Shown: piece after piece, positions 32,339 through 41,004 of the stretch
Layout of the letters: every line of letters starts with the position of its first letter
Position numbering within the stretch: position 1 is the stretch's first letter
Source: Paenibacillus sp. A3
GTDB taxonomy: Bacteria; Bacillota; Bacilli; Paenibacillales; NBRC-103111
Direction of reading: 5' to 3'
NCBI RefSeq assembly: GCF_001399685.1
Contig: NZ_JTHN01000106.1
Span: 1 to 41,004 of the forward strand
Length of the DNA stretch: 41,004 bases
Position numbers and translations under genes: made by a program
Notes under the pieces: generated by a model
Database searches by the model: none
Told to the model about the DNA's origin: nothing
The model's input: the letters and a program-made list of their open reading frames with translations, nothing else

Positions 32339-32437
32339 ATGCTTGGCATGGGGGGATCGGTGTACATAGAGGGGATGCGACGGTTAGAATGGAGAAAGAA
32401 CCTTTGCCGGAAAATGAACGGGGAAAGGAAGGCTGCG

Positions 32438-32764
32438 ATGGTGCAGGCCGTCATCTTATTTATTCTCGCGGGGCTGGCCGAGATCGGCGGAGGGTACCTT
32501 GTCTGGTTATGGCTCCGGGAAGGAAGGCCGATGGGCTACGGCATCGTCGGCGCGCTTATTCTTGTCGTGTACGGGGTTATTCCGACACTGCAAAGCTTTC
32601 CGAGCTTCGGGCGGGTGTATGCGGCTTATGGCGGCGTCTTCGTCGTCTTGTCGGTTCTGTGGGGCTGGGGCATCGATAAGAAAACCCCGGACCTCTACGA
32701 CTGGCTCGGGATGAGCCTATGCTTGGCCGGGGTCGCCGTCATGCTGTACGCTCCCCGGTCCTAA
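32438..32764 (+). CDS. YnfA-family (UPF0060) membrane protein
   Basis: A 108-residue protein with four membrane helices, the same length as E. coli YnfA. The family motifs AGLAEIGGGYLVW and DLYDWLGMSLCLAGVAVML are complete, and GRVYAAYGGVF is the central helix. YnfA belongs near small multidrug-resistance transporters, and its substrate is debated. The start is ATG 32438 with AAGGAAGG 5 bases upstream; a frame from 32339 overlaps the previous terminator. It converges with glnS and shares the hairpin at 32788. Confidence 0.9.
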   Translation: MVQAVILFILAGLAEIGGGYLVWLWLREGRPMGYGIVGALILVVYGVIPTLQSFPSFGRVYAAYGGVFVVLSVLWGWGIDKKTPDLYDWLGMSLCLAGVAVMLYAPRS

Positions 32765-32787
32765 CGTGGCGCCTTGGGTGGAGAGAA

Positions 32788-32835
32788 AAAGAAGCCTTTC
32801 GCAGCGGATGATCCATCCGGCGAAAAGGCTTCTTT
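32788..32835. terminator. hairpin between ynfA-like and glnS genes
   Basis: AAAGAAGCC plus TTTCGC pairs with GCGAAAAGGCTTCTTT with one bulge. The T run is strong on the minus strand, so it mainly ends glnS. Confidence 0.8.
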
Positions 32836-32844
32836 GAGCTTGCG

Positions 32845-34518
<1,674 letters not shown>

Positions 34519-34795
34519 TGGGATCAACCTTTCTCACAAATTAGCTGTCAAAATCTATTACTCTCTATAATACACAAAATGGAGGGCAATTATAAATGGG
34601 TTTCCGTACGATTCTTTGAAGAAAGCCCTTACTTGACGGACTTTTACACGTTTTCCATCCGAATCTTGGACGGTATCTATGAAAATGGGAGGGATTTTTC
34701 TCTCTTTTATAAGAGACGGCGCAAAATTCGCACCTTGCGGCCAAGAAAACATAAGGTGAAAAGAAGGGGGAATGCATAGAAAGGAGAGAGTCATT

Positions 34796-35374
34796 GTGAA
34801 AACGAACGATGAAAAAGAAACGAACCGTCTCGTAACGGTACCGGTGCTGCGGAAGACGCTGGCCGCCATGATTCCGTTTTACAGGCGGATTGCTTCGGAC
34901 CCCGCTTATGCCGCAGCGTGGACCCGCGGTGTGCGCCGCGCGGATCTGGATACGCTGCTACGGCTGCTTCGGCAAGTCGGCTTGAGCGAGCGGAGGTATG
35001 CGTCGTTGTCCACGAACGGCATCGGCTATTTCGTCGATTTCGACGCGCCGAAGCCGATCGTGCTGTATTCGAACGCCACCACGGTTCGTCCGGGGACGAC
35101 GCAGTTTTATTTCAATACCAAGGTTCACCGCGCCATCGCCAAGGCGATTCTGCCGTTCTATCGGGAAATTGTCGTGAACCGCCCGTTCGCCTGCATCGTC
35201 GTCCGGGCGATCCGCAGCGGCAACCGTGCGCTGCTTGACCGGCTGGTCCGCAGCATTGTCAAGATCCCGCATCTGCGCTCCGTCTCCATCGAAAGCTCAG
35301 GCTTCCGGCTCGGCTTCAAATACGCGGCCAGTCCGTTCCGCTTCGACAACCTGACCTTTGGCGGCGAGCCTTAA
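34796..35374 (+). CDS. uncharacterised protein divergent from glnS
   Basis: A 192-residue, very basic (Arg-rich) protein without a signal peptide or clear membrane span. I do not recognise a family. Regularly spaced pairs of Phe/Tyr and Arg (AMIPFYRRIASD and AILPFYREIVVN) point to an internal repeat: an I-P-F-Y-R-R/E-I motif appears near residues 25-40 and 113-130, each followed by a second helix (VRRADLDTLLRLLRQVGL; IRSGNRALLDRLVRSIVK). The start is GTG 34796, 9 bases after AGGAG; ATG 34772 is too close to its G-rich stretch. A frame of 66 codons upstream (34579) is judged spurious. Confidence 0.65.
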   Translation: MKTNDEKETNRLVTVPVLRKTLAAMIPFYRRIASDPAYAAAWTRGVRRADLDTLLRLLRQVGLSERRYASLSTNGIGYFVDFDAPKPIVLYSNATTVRPGTTQFYFNTKVHRAIAKAILPFYREIVVNRPFACIVVRAIRSGNRALLDRLVRSIVKIPHLRSVSIESSGFRLGFKYAASPFRFDNLTFGGEP

Positions 35375-35469
35375 CCTTCATGGCGGCAAAAGGTTCGTAT
35401 AACGGCAAATCCCCTGCGTCCGGGCGCGAGGCCGCCGGTCGGCAGGGGAGTGCTGGCGAGAATATAAGA

Positions 35470-35808
35470 TTAGAGCGGAGCCGAGGCCGTCGGCTGCTTC
35501 TCCTCATACTGCAGCAGCAGCGCTTCGGCTTTGTCTAAATCTTTGGCGTGCACATCAAGCTTCAAGCTTTCGGGGTGATGGAGATCGACGGCTTCGGCCG
35601 CCGTCTGAATCGCGCTCAGGGCCGCATCGGTATCGGATTTCACCCGGCATTTCACCTGCTTCGACTTTAAGAAGGCGTGCCTCGCTTGAAGGTCGCGGGT
35701 CTCAGGCCCGGAAGCGGACAGCACCGTCTTCCACTGCGCGGGGCGGCTGTATAGCAGGTACATCGCGGCAAGGACAACCAACAGGAACAATAAACCTCCC
35801 ATTACCAT
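35470..35808 (-). CDS. single-span membrane protein of unknown function
   Basis: A 112-residue protein with an N-terminal membrane helix (MVMGGLLFLLVVLAAMYLLY) and a cytoplasmic domain with the sequence FLKSKQVKCRVKSDTD and LKLDVHAKDLDKAEALLLQY. The second half resembles the putative signal-transducing DUF2007-like fold, in which a short beta-alpha unit uses a DLxxAxxLL helix; this is a weak match. ATG 35808 is chosen with AAGGTGG about 7 bases upstream. The longer frame to 35916 has no ribosome site. It converges with the gene at 34796. Confidence 0.6.
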   Translation of the reverse strand: MVMGGLLFLLVVLAAMYLLYSRPAQWKTVLSASGPETRDLQARHAFLKSKQVKCRVKSDTDAALSAIQTAAEAVDLHHPESLKLDVHAKDLDKAEALLLQYEEKQPTASAPL

Positions 35809-35941
35809 AGAAACACCACCTTCGTCTAATTTAATTCTGCGGACGGAGGGTCGCCGGTAGTCTGGGGCGGGCGGACACTTGCATGCAATTACCCGTTTCC
35901 GGCCGGGTTGAAACATGGATTTTTGTACCGCGCATATCGAA

Positions 35942-35979
35942 CAAGCCGGCTATCGGTTCGGCGACCGATGCCGGCTTGC
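35942..35979. terminator. strong hairpin downstream of the GH4 gene
   Basis: CAAGCCGGC pairs with GCCGGCTTG and ATCGGT with ACCGAT inside. There is no T run on either strand. It probably stabilises or ends the sugar operon transcript. Confidence 0.55.
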
Positions 35980-36016
35980 TGTAAGTCTATTTTAAGGTTT
36001 TAAGCATTAGAACTGC

Positions 36017-37336
36017 TTACACGGTCTGGGCGGCGAAAAAACGCGGCAAAAACGCTTTGTTCTGCTCCAGCATCTCGTCCAGCATCGGCTCCGCTTTATT
36101 GACCGAGGTCACGAGCGGATGGTGGGCGAGCGCTTGCAGCGCAAGTCCGCGGTCGCCCGAGACGGCGGCGGCAATCGCGAGGCGCTCGTATGTTTTCACC
36201 GCATGGATCAAGCCCTTGGCGGCTTCCGGCGCGACCGAGACCGGCAGCGGAATCGGCCCCTGCTTCGTGACGACGCAGTTGACCTCGATGCAGGCGTCCG
36301 CCGGCAGGAAGTCGAGAATGCCCTGATTGCGGACGTTCAGCGTCTGGATGTCGCGCGTATCGTTGTACAGCGACGTCATCAGGTTGACGGCGGCCTCTGA
36401 GTAGTATGCGCCTCCGCGCTTCTCGAGCTGCTTCGGCTTCTCGGCCAGCTCAGGGTCCTGGTACAGCTCGAACAATTCGTCTTCCAGCCGCTTCACTACT
36501 TCGGCGCGGGTGCCTTCCCGGGCGGACGATTCGACTTGGTCGGCCAGCATCTCTTCGGTCAAATAAAAATACTTCAAATAGTATGTCGGAATGGCGCCGA
36601 GCGAACGGATGAACGAAGCGTTCCATTCGTACTGCGGGACGTTTTTGGCGGAATAGCCGTCGCGGTTCGCCAGCAGTTCCTCCAGCTTCGATTCGTCGTC
36701 GATCCGCACCTGCGTGACCCAATGCAGGTGATTCAAGCCGACGAATTCGGCGTAGATGCGTTCCATCGGCACCTCGTAGAGGCCGGCCAGCCACTTGTAC
36801 ACCCCGATCGGCGAATTGCAGATGCCGACGGCCCGAATCTTCGAATGGCTGAGGATCGCTTCCGTCACCATCCCCGCCGGATTCGTGAAGTTCAGCATCC
36901 AGGCGTCCGGGCACAGCTCCTCCATGTCCTTGGCGATATCCAGCAGCACGGGAATCGTGCGCAGCGCCTTCATCATGCCGCCCGGACCGGTCGTTTCCTG
37001 GCCGATCATGCCGTAGCGCAGCGGAATCGTCTCGTCCCGGATCCGCGCTTCCAGCAGACCGACACGCAGCTGCGTCGTGACGAAATCGGCGCCCGCCAGC
37101 GCTTCCCGGCGATTGGTCGTCAAGCGGACCGTGATCGGCAACTGCGATTTCTCCACCATGCGCTGCGCAAGCTGTCCGACGATGCGCAGCTTGTGCTCCC
37201 CTTCCGGGATGTCGACCAGCCACAGGTCCGTGACGGGAAAACGGTCATGGTGCACGATAAAACCTTCGATCAGCTCCGGCGTGTACGAAGACCCGCCGCC
37301 GATCACGACGACTTTCAGTCCGTTGGCTTCAACCAC
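36017..37336 (-). CDS. family 4 glycoside hydrolase, 6-phospho-beta-glucosidase type
   Basis: A 439-residue NAD- and metal-dependent glycosidase. The N-terminal Rossmann motif is VVVIGGGSSYTPEL, the metal-binding Cys is in GICNSPIG and the His in GLNHLHW; GMIGQETTGPGGMMKALR and NFTNPAG are family blocks. CNxP favours the 6-phospho-beta-glucosidase side over the alpha-glucosidase or alpha-galactosidase members. It hydrolyses phosphorylated disaccharides inside the cell. The start is GTG 37336, 9 bases after GGGAG, and overlaps the kinase stop by 8 bases. A TTG at 37342 is too close to the ribosome site. The kinase, LacI and binding-protein genes on the same strand fit one sugar pathway. Confidence 0.9.
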   Translation of the reverse strand: MVEANGLKVVVIGGGSSYTPELIEGFIVHHDRFPVTDLWLVDIPEGEHKLRIVGQLAQRMVEKSQLPITVRLTTNRREALAGADFVTTQLRVGLLEARIRDETIPLRYGMIGQETTGPGGMMKALRTIPVLLDIAKDMEELCPDAWMLNFTNPAGMVTEAILSHSKIRAVGICNSPIGVYKWLAGLYEVPMERIYAEFVGLNHLHWVTQVRIDDESKLEELLANRDGYSAKNVPQYEWNASFIRSLGAIPTYYLKYFYLTEEMLADQVESSAREGTRAEVVKRLEDELFELYQDPELAEKPKQLEKRGGAYYSEAAVNLMTSLYNDTRDIQTLNVRNQGILDFLPADACIEVNCVVTKQGPIPLPVSVAPEAAKGLIHAVKTYERLAIAAAVSGDRGLALQALAHHPLVTSVNKAEPMLDEMLEQNKAFLPRFFAAQTV

Positions 37337-38315
37337 CTGCAAGCACTCCCTTCAAATCGGATATGCGTCGGACTTGCTCCTGCACCGGCTCGGAGACGGT
37401 CGTGCCGTCTTTTTCCATGGCCAGCAAGATCGCCCCGACCACCGGCTCTACATCCAGTACCTGAAGCCGGCAGCCCGGCGCCTCCGGCTGCACGATATCA
37501 ACGATATACGGATGAACGAATTGCCCGTCTCCTCGTGTCAGTACACTGCCCGCAAGCACCAGATCAAAGGTCTCCCCCTGCATTCCCAGACGCCGGATCA
37601 CCGCCCGGGCCGCCAGCCCGAGCTCCGTTCCCTGCACGCGGAGGATGCGGGCCGCCACGCGGTCTCCCTGGGCGGCGGCTTCGAATAGCAGCGGCGTCAG
37701 TTCAAGGGGGACAGGCAGCGCATGGTCCAGAAAATAATGGAACATATGTTCGACCGAAGGATAGCCGAGCTCCTTCGTGACCAAAGCGGTCAGCAGCGTC
37801 TCTTCCTCGCGGCCTTCCCATGCCCGGATGACGGCCCGGAACGCTTCCGCCGCCAAGTCCCCGCCGCCGCCGAAATCGCCGTACTGGTAACCGAAGCCGC
37901 CGCATTGGTACATCTCGCCCGCAGGGGAGACGCCGACGCAGTTCGTGCCGCTGCCGCAAATCGCCACGACGCCGTACGGCTTCGATGTGCTGGCGCGCAG
38001 GGCGATGACGGTGTCGCAGACGACGTCGGAGCCGGGCAGTTCCAGCTCGGCGATCATCGGCCGCAATATGCGGAAGTCGGCTTCGCGGTCGGCGCCTGCC
38101 AGTCCGAAGCAGGCCGCGGTAATATCCTGCTCGCGCAGGCCTGCTTGGCTGAGCGCTTGCGCAACGGCTTGGCGGATGCTCTGCGCGGCCGTATCGCGGT
38201 CAATCTGATGGTTGCCGGGGCCGCCCTTGCCGGCTGCGACCAGCCGGCCCGTTTCGTCGGTAATGACGGCATACGTTTTGCTGCCGCCGGCATCCATCCC
38301 CAAGTAGTATTTCAA
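37329..38315 (-). CDS. BadF/BadG-type kinase, N-acetylglucosamine-kinase-like
   Basis: A 328-residue ASKHA-fold kinase. The phosphate-1 motif is LGMDAGGSKTYAVI, phosphate-2 is VAICGSGTNCVGVS, and the GGFGYQYGDFGGGGDLAAEAF segment is typical of the BadF/BcrAD family members that phosphorylate GlcNAc, MurNAc or glucosamine. DVEPVVGAILLAME closes the second lobe. The start is TTG 38315, with GGGAG 9 bases upstream. It lies between LacI and the GH4 gene and is coupled to the latter. The pair suggests that an ABC-imported beta-linked amino sugar or glucoside is phosphorylated here before GH4 cleavage. Confidence 0.88.
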   Translation of the reverse strand: MKYYLGMDAGGSKTYAVITDETGRLVAAGKGGPGNHQIDRDTAAQSIRQAVAQALSQAGLREQDITAACFGLAGADREADFRILRPMIAELELPGSDVVCDTVIALRASTSKPYGVVAICGSGTNCVGVSPAGEMYQCGGFGYQYGDFGGGGDLAAEAFRAVIRAWEGREEETLLTALVTKELGYPSVEHMFHYFLDHALPVPLELTPLLFEAAAQGDRVAARILRVQGTELGLAARAVIRRLGMQGETFDLVLAGSVLTRGDGQFVHPYIVDIVQPEAPGCRLQVLDVEPVVGAILLAMEKDGTTVSEPVQEQVRRISDLKGVLAGG

Positions 38316-38344
38316 TGTACTCCACTCCCGTCCTATAGAGCCAG

Positions 38345-39355
38345 CTACGGTGAGGGGGAATAAGGCGACGTGGATTCTCTCACGATCAGTTCCGGCTTCA
38401 AGCAGACCGAAGTATTCCGTTTCATGGAGCCGTCGATCAGCTTGAGCAGCAGGCGGACGGCCTGCTGCCCCATCTGCTCCATCGGCTGCCTGACGGTTGT
38501 CAGACGCGGATGAATATCGGCGGCGAACACTTGGTCGTCATACCCGACGATGGAAAGGTCGCGCGGAATGCGGTACCCTTCGTCCCGGAACGCGTCCATG
38601 ACGCCGAGCGCAAGGCCGTCTTCGCCGGCGAAGACGGCCGTCGGCACGTTCCCGCTGCGCAGCCATGCCTTGGCGACGTCGAAGCCGCTGCGGATGTTGA
38701 ATTCGGTGCAGGCCACGGCCAGCGGCGTCAATCCCGCTTCGGCCATGGCCGCTTCGAATCCGCGTCTGCGTTCCCGGGCGCTGAGAAACAGCTCCGGCCC
38801 GCTCACGTGCGCGATGCGCGTATGTCCCAGGCCGATCAAATGCTTGGTCGCCTCGTAGCCGCCCGTGTAGTTGTCCACATTCACCGTAGTGGCATTTGTT
38901 TTTTCAATCTGATTATCGATAATGACAAACGGGATTTTCTTCCGTTTGAGCTCCAGCACATACTGCTCTTCTTCCATGGGCGACAGCACGATGATGCCGT
39001 CGACCCGGTCTTCCTGAAACAAAAAGTTGGTCGGCTTCAAACCGCCGTCCGGAGAGGAGCACACGTTCAGCGCCAAAAAATAGCCGTTCTCCTCCAGCGC
39101 TTCGTTCACGGCATGCACGATGCCGTCGAACACCGAATCCTGCAGGGTGATCAGCGTCAGGCCGATCAGTCCCGTCGACCCCCGCGCCAGATTGCGGGCG
39201 GCGGCATTGGGGCGGTAATCCAGCTCCTGAATGGCCTGCAGCACCTTCTGACGGTTGCTCTCCCGGACCGTGGGCGAATTGTTAAGCACCTTCGACACGG
39301 TCACGAGCGACAGTCCCGATTTTTTTACGACGTCCCATATGCTTACTTTTTTCAT
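38345..39355 (-). CDS. LacI-family transcriptional regulator
   Basis: A 336-residue repressor. The N-terminal helix-turn-helix reads SIWDVVKKSGLSLVTVSKVL with hinge helix YRPNAAARNLARG, followed by a two-lobed sugar-binding domain (VDGIIVLSPMEEEQY, IVGYDDQVFA). The start is ATG 39355; GGGAG lies about 11 bases before it. A TATACT box (39399-39404) is on the minus strand upstream, but no fitting -35 was found. It heads a three-gene unit with the kinase and GH4 genes (gap of 29 bases to the kinase). The effector should be the sugar or phospho-sugar of this pathway. It may also control the binding-protein gene. Confidence 0.92.
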   Translation of the reverse strand: MKKVSIWDVVKKSGLSLVTVSKVLNNSPTVRESNRQKVLQAIQELDYRPNAAARNLARGSTGLIGLTLITLQDSVFDGIVHAVNEALEENGYFLALNVCSSPDGGLKPTNFLFQEDRVDGIIVLSPMEEEQYVLELKRKKIPFVIIDNQIEKTNATTVNVDNYTGGYEATKHLIGLGHTRIAHVSGPELFLSARERRRGFEAAMAEAGLTPLAVACTEFNIRSGFDVAKAWLRSGNVPTAVFAGEDGLALGVMDAFRDEGYRIPRDLSIVGYDDQVFAADIHPRLTTVRQPMEQMGQQAVRLLLKLIDGSMKRNTSVCLKPELIVRESTSPYSPSP

Positions 39356-39488
39356 TTCAGATCAAACTCCCGGATCGGTATTCGTTCATATAAGCATTAG
39401 TATACCATAGCTCCGTACGGCCCCTCCGCAAGGAGAGGCCGGGGTGCAAGGGGAGTCGTTGCGCGGCAGGGTCAGGAAGTTTACGCGC

Positions 39489-40859
39489 TTATTTTTTGGC
39501 TTTGCCGGCGTTTTTCTCCTTCAGCAGGTCGTTCACCTTTTTCTCCAGCTGCGGGCTGACTTCGGCCACGGATTTTTGCCCGTTGTCCACGAGGTCCAGC
39601 TCGTTCTTGACGATGTTCAAAATCTCGGAGTAGTGGGTGATCAGATGGTTATACGATTCGACGCCGTATTTCAGGCCGCCCTCGACGACGTTCTTCATGT
39701 CTTTGGCGTCGATCGCCGGCGCGTAGAGACTGAAATACTTTTCCGCTGCCTGCTGGTTGGCCGGAGGCGTGCCGCCGCTCAGCTCGATCGACTTTTCCTG
39801 GATGTCTTTGCCGAGCTGAAATTTGATCCATTCGTAAGCTTCCTTCGGATGCTTGGAATCCTTCAGGATGAGAAGCGGGTCGACGTACAGCACGTTGCGG
39901 TTCTTGTCGCTGCCGCTGTACGGGACGGCGGCCACGCCGACCTTGAAGCTGTAGTCCTTGACCGAGGCGAGAATCCAGGCGCCGGCGACGGACATCCCTA
40001 CGCGTCCGGTGGCGAACGGATCGCCGCCTTGCCCGGCAACAGCCTTGGTGAATTCCGGCGACGGCATCACCTTGTCCTTCAGGATCAAGTCGGCCAAGCG
40101 CTGGTTGATTTTGACGATCTCCGGCGAATTGAAGTGGAAGGATGTCGCATGGCCGCCGTTCGTCCACGTGTCGTCGGAGTAGACTTTGGCTCCGAAATAC
40201 ACCGGACGCATATCCTTCTCGCCCCAGCCCCAGTCCACGCCGAACTCTACTTTTTCAAAATCGTCGCTCGGCTTGCTCAGCTTCTTGGCGGTTTCGATCA
40301 TTTTGTCGAACGTCCAAGACTTGTCTTCGTAGCTCGACGGCGGGTACGGGATGCCCGCTTTGTCGAACATGTCCTTGTTGTAGAGGAGCATCGTCACATA
40401 GCTGTAAACCGGGATGCCGTAGTTTTTGCCGTCGATCTTGTAGATGTCCATCAGGTTGTCGGGAATGCCGTAATCGGACGCTTTGAAATTGTCCTCTTTC
40501 ATCAGGTCGGTCAGGTCGCGCAGCAAGCCCTTGTCGTAATATTCGATGAAGCCGCCCTCGCCCCAATGCGAGGTGATGTCGGGAGCCGTGCCGGCGGCGA
40601 TCATCGCCTGCAGCTTCGAATCGAACTCTGCGTAAGGCGTCTTCATGATCTTGACCTTGATGTTCGGGTGCTTCGCTTCGAATTCCGGAATGAGCTTCTC
40701 TACATAGGTTTTATCCGGAAGATCGGGAACGAACTGCGTGATCGTGACTGTGGAGTCCCCCTTGGACCCGCCTTCTTTCGTGTCGCTCGCGCAAGCCGGG
40801 AGCAGTACTGCGCCGGTCAGCAGAATCGCGCCGAGACAAGCTGTCTTGTTTCTTTTCAT
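39489..40859 (-). CDS. ABC transporter sugar-binding lipoprotein
   Basis: A 456-residue extracytoplasmic solute-binding protein of the sugar ABC class (family 1). The lipobox LLPAC places the lipidated Cys at residue 23. VEKLIPEFEAKHPNIKVKI, AGTAPDITSHWGE and the aromatic-rich WDWGWGE-like FGVDWGWGEKDM are typical. It should deliver an oligosaccharide to permeases, whose genes are not in the window; they may lie beyond its right edge. The start is ATG 40859, with GAGG about 7 bases upstream. A region of 133 bases with a G-rich hairpin but no T run separates it from LacI. Confidence 0.9.
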   Translation of the reverse strand: MKRNKTACLGAILLTGAVLLPACASDTKEGGSKGDSTVTITQFVPDLPDKTYVEKLIPEFEAKHPNIKVKIMKTPYAEFDSKLQAMIAAGTAPDITSHWGEGGFIEYYDKGLLRDLTDLMKEDNFKASDYGIPDNLMDIYKIDGKNYGIPVYSYVTMLLYNKDMFDKAGIPYPPSSYEDKSWTFDKMIETAKKLSKPSDDFEKVEFGVDWGWGEKDMRPVYFGAKVYSDDTWTNGGHATSFHFNSPEIVKINQRLADLILKDKVMPSPEFTKAVAGQGGDPFATGRVGMSVAGAWILASVKDYSFKVGVAAVPYSGSDKNRNVLYVDPLLILKDSKHPKEAYEWIKFQLGKDIQEKSIELSGGTPPANQQAAEKYFSLYAPAIDAKDMKNVVEGGLKYGVESYNHLITHYSEILNIVKNELDLVDNGQKSVAEVSPQLEKKVNDLLKEKNAGKAKK

Positions 40860-40945
40860 CTTTCCTCACTCCTTCATTTGGTGACCCATCAGAGCCCGGT
40901 GAATAACAGGTCGCTGCGCAAGCGGATCATTCTTCCGATCGCTCT

Positions 40946-41001
40946 TGTCCCCGGATTCTTTGATTCAATAACCCATTAGGCGGGGAGAATCCGGAGACAA
41001 A
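40946..41001. repeat. inverted repeat upstream of the binding-protein gene
   Basis: TTGTCCCCGGATTCT and AGAATCCGGAGACAA match over 14 of 15 bases, with 26 bases between them. There is no T run. It lies about 90 bases from the start codon, at the right edge, and could be an operator region, a leader hairpin or an end of an upstream gene. Confidence 0.6.
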
Positions 41002-41004
41002 GGC

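Noticed and set aside
34579..34779. 66-codon frame upstream of the 34796 gene
   Set aside because: No ribosome site and no family; it lies in the divergent promoter region with glnS.
34519..34795. T-box leader for glnS
   Set aside because: No T-box sequence or specifier stem could be found on the minus strand.
39444..40979. 511-codon plus-strand frame opposite the binding-protein gene
   Set aside because: Antisense shadow of the lipoprotein gene with no known domain.

Overview
The window looks like chromosome of a fairly GC-rich Bacillota close to Paenibacillus or its relatives. The signs are strong AGGAGG-type ribosome sites with frequent TTG and GTG starts, two YjcZ-like mini-proteins, a CssRS-type two-component system, AdaA/Ogt/AlkA alkylation repair, a guanine riboswitch and secreted proteins with copper-amine-oxidase N-terminal domains. 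Genus assignment is inference; no rRNA or tRNA gene was seen.

Layout, left to right. (1) 1-4.0 kb: a thiamine-diphosphate enzyme cut by the left edge with a carboxymuconolactone-decarboxylase-like partner, an N-terminally eroded cupin gene, and a thiosulfate uptake pair (YeeE/TsuA plus TusA-like YeeD/TsuB). (2) 4.0-7.0 kb: a decayed XRE regulator fragment, then a guanine-type riboswitch in front of a COG2509-like FAD dehydrogenase, followed by a family-4-like uracil-DNA glycosylase. (3) 7.2-9.6 kb: a general-stress protein, a MarR regulator bracketed by two copies of one operator, and two uncharacterised genes. (4) 9.7-13.6 kb: glutamate dehydrogenase, a 34-residue membrane peptide, dapA divergent from a LysR regulator, and a YjcZ-like mini-gene. 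(5) 13.7-16.2 kb: a very short hydrophobic peptide with an ideal ribosome site and a long two-way terminator (candidate holin-like/type I toxin locus), DinB, a WYL regulator, and a striking multi-hairpin element of about 220 bp. (6) 16.2-20.1 kb: a secreted copper-amine-oxidase-N protein, a circularly permuted GTPase RsgA and an MFS transporter.

(7) 20.2-24.0 kb is a visibly AT-rich island, unlike both flanks. It carries a secreted DUF6345-like protein with a His-Gly/Cys pattern that suggests a caspase-like (clan CD) hydrolase, a membrane-anchored propeptide-like protein, a small anchored protein and a membrane-bound thioredoxin. It ends beside a broken LolA-like gene tail. I regard this four-gene cassette as the most likely undescribed system in the window.

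(8) 24.1-26.4 kb: adaptive response to alkylation (adaA-ogt, divergent alkA). (9) 26.4-32.0 kb: a PAS-PAS-GGDEF-EAL protein, a secreted unknown, and cssRS. (10) 32.1-35.8 kb: a second YjcZ-like mini-gene, a YnfA-family protein, a bacterial glutaminyl-tRNA synthetase (unusual in Bacillota), and two uncharacterised genes. (11) 36.0-41.0 kb, all on the minus strand: a sugar-use locus with a lipoprotein solute-binding protein, LacI regulator, BadF-type sugar kinase and GH4 6-phospho-glycosidase. It suggests ABC import of a disaccharide, phosphorylation inside the cell, then hydrolysis of the phospho-sugar.
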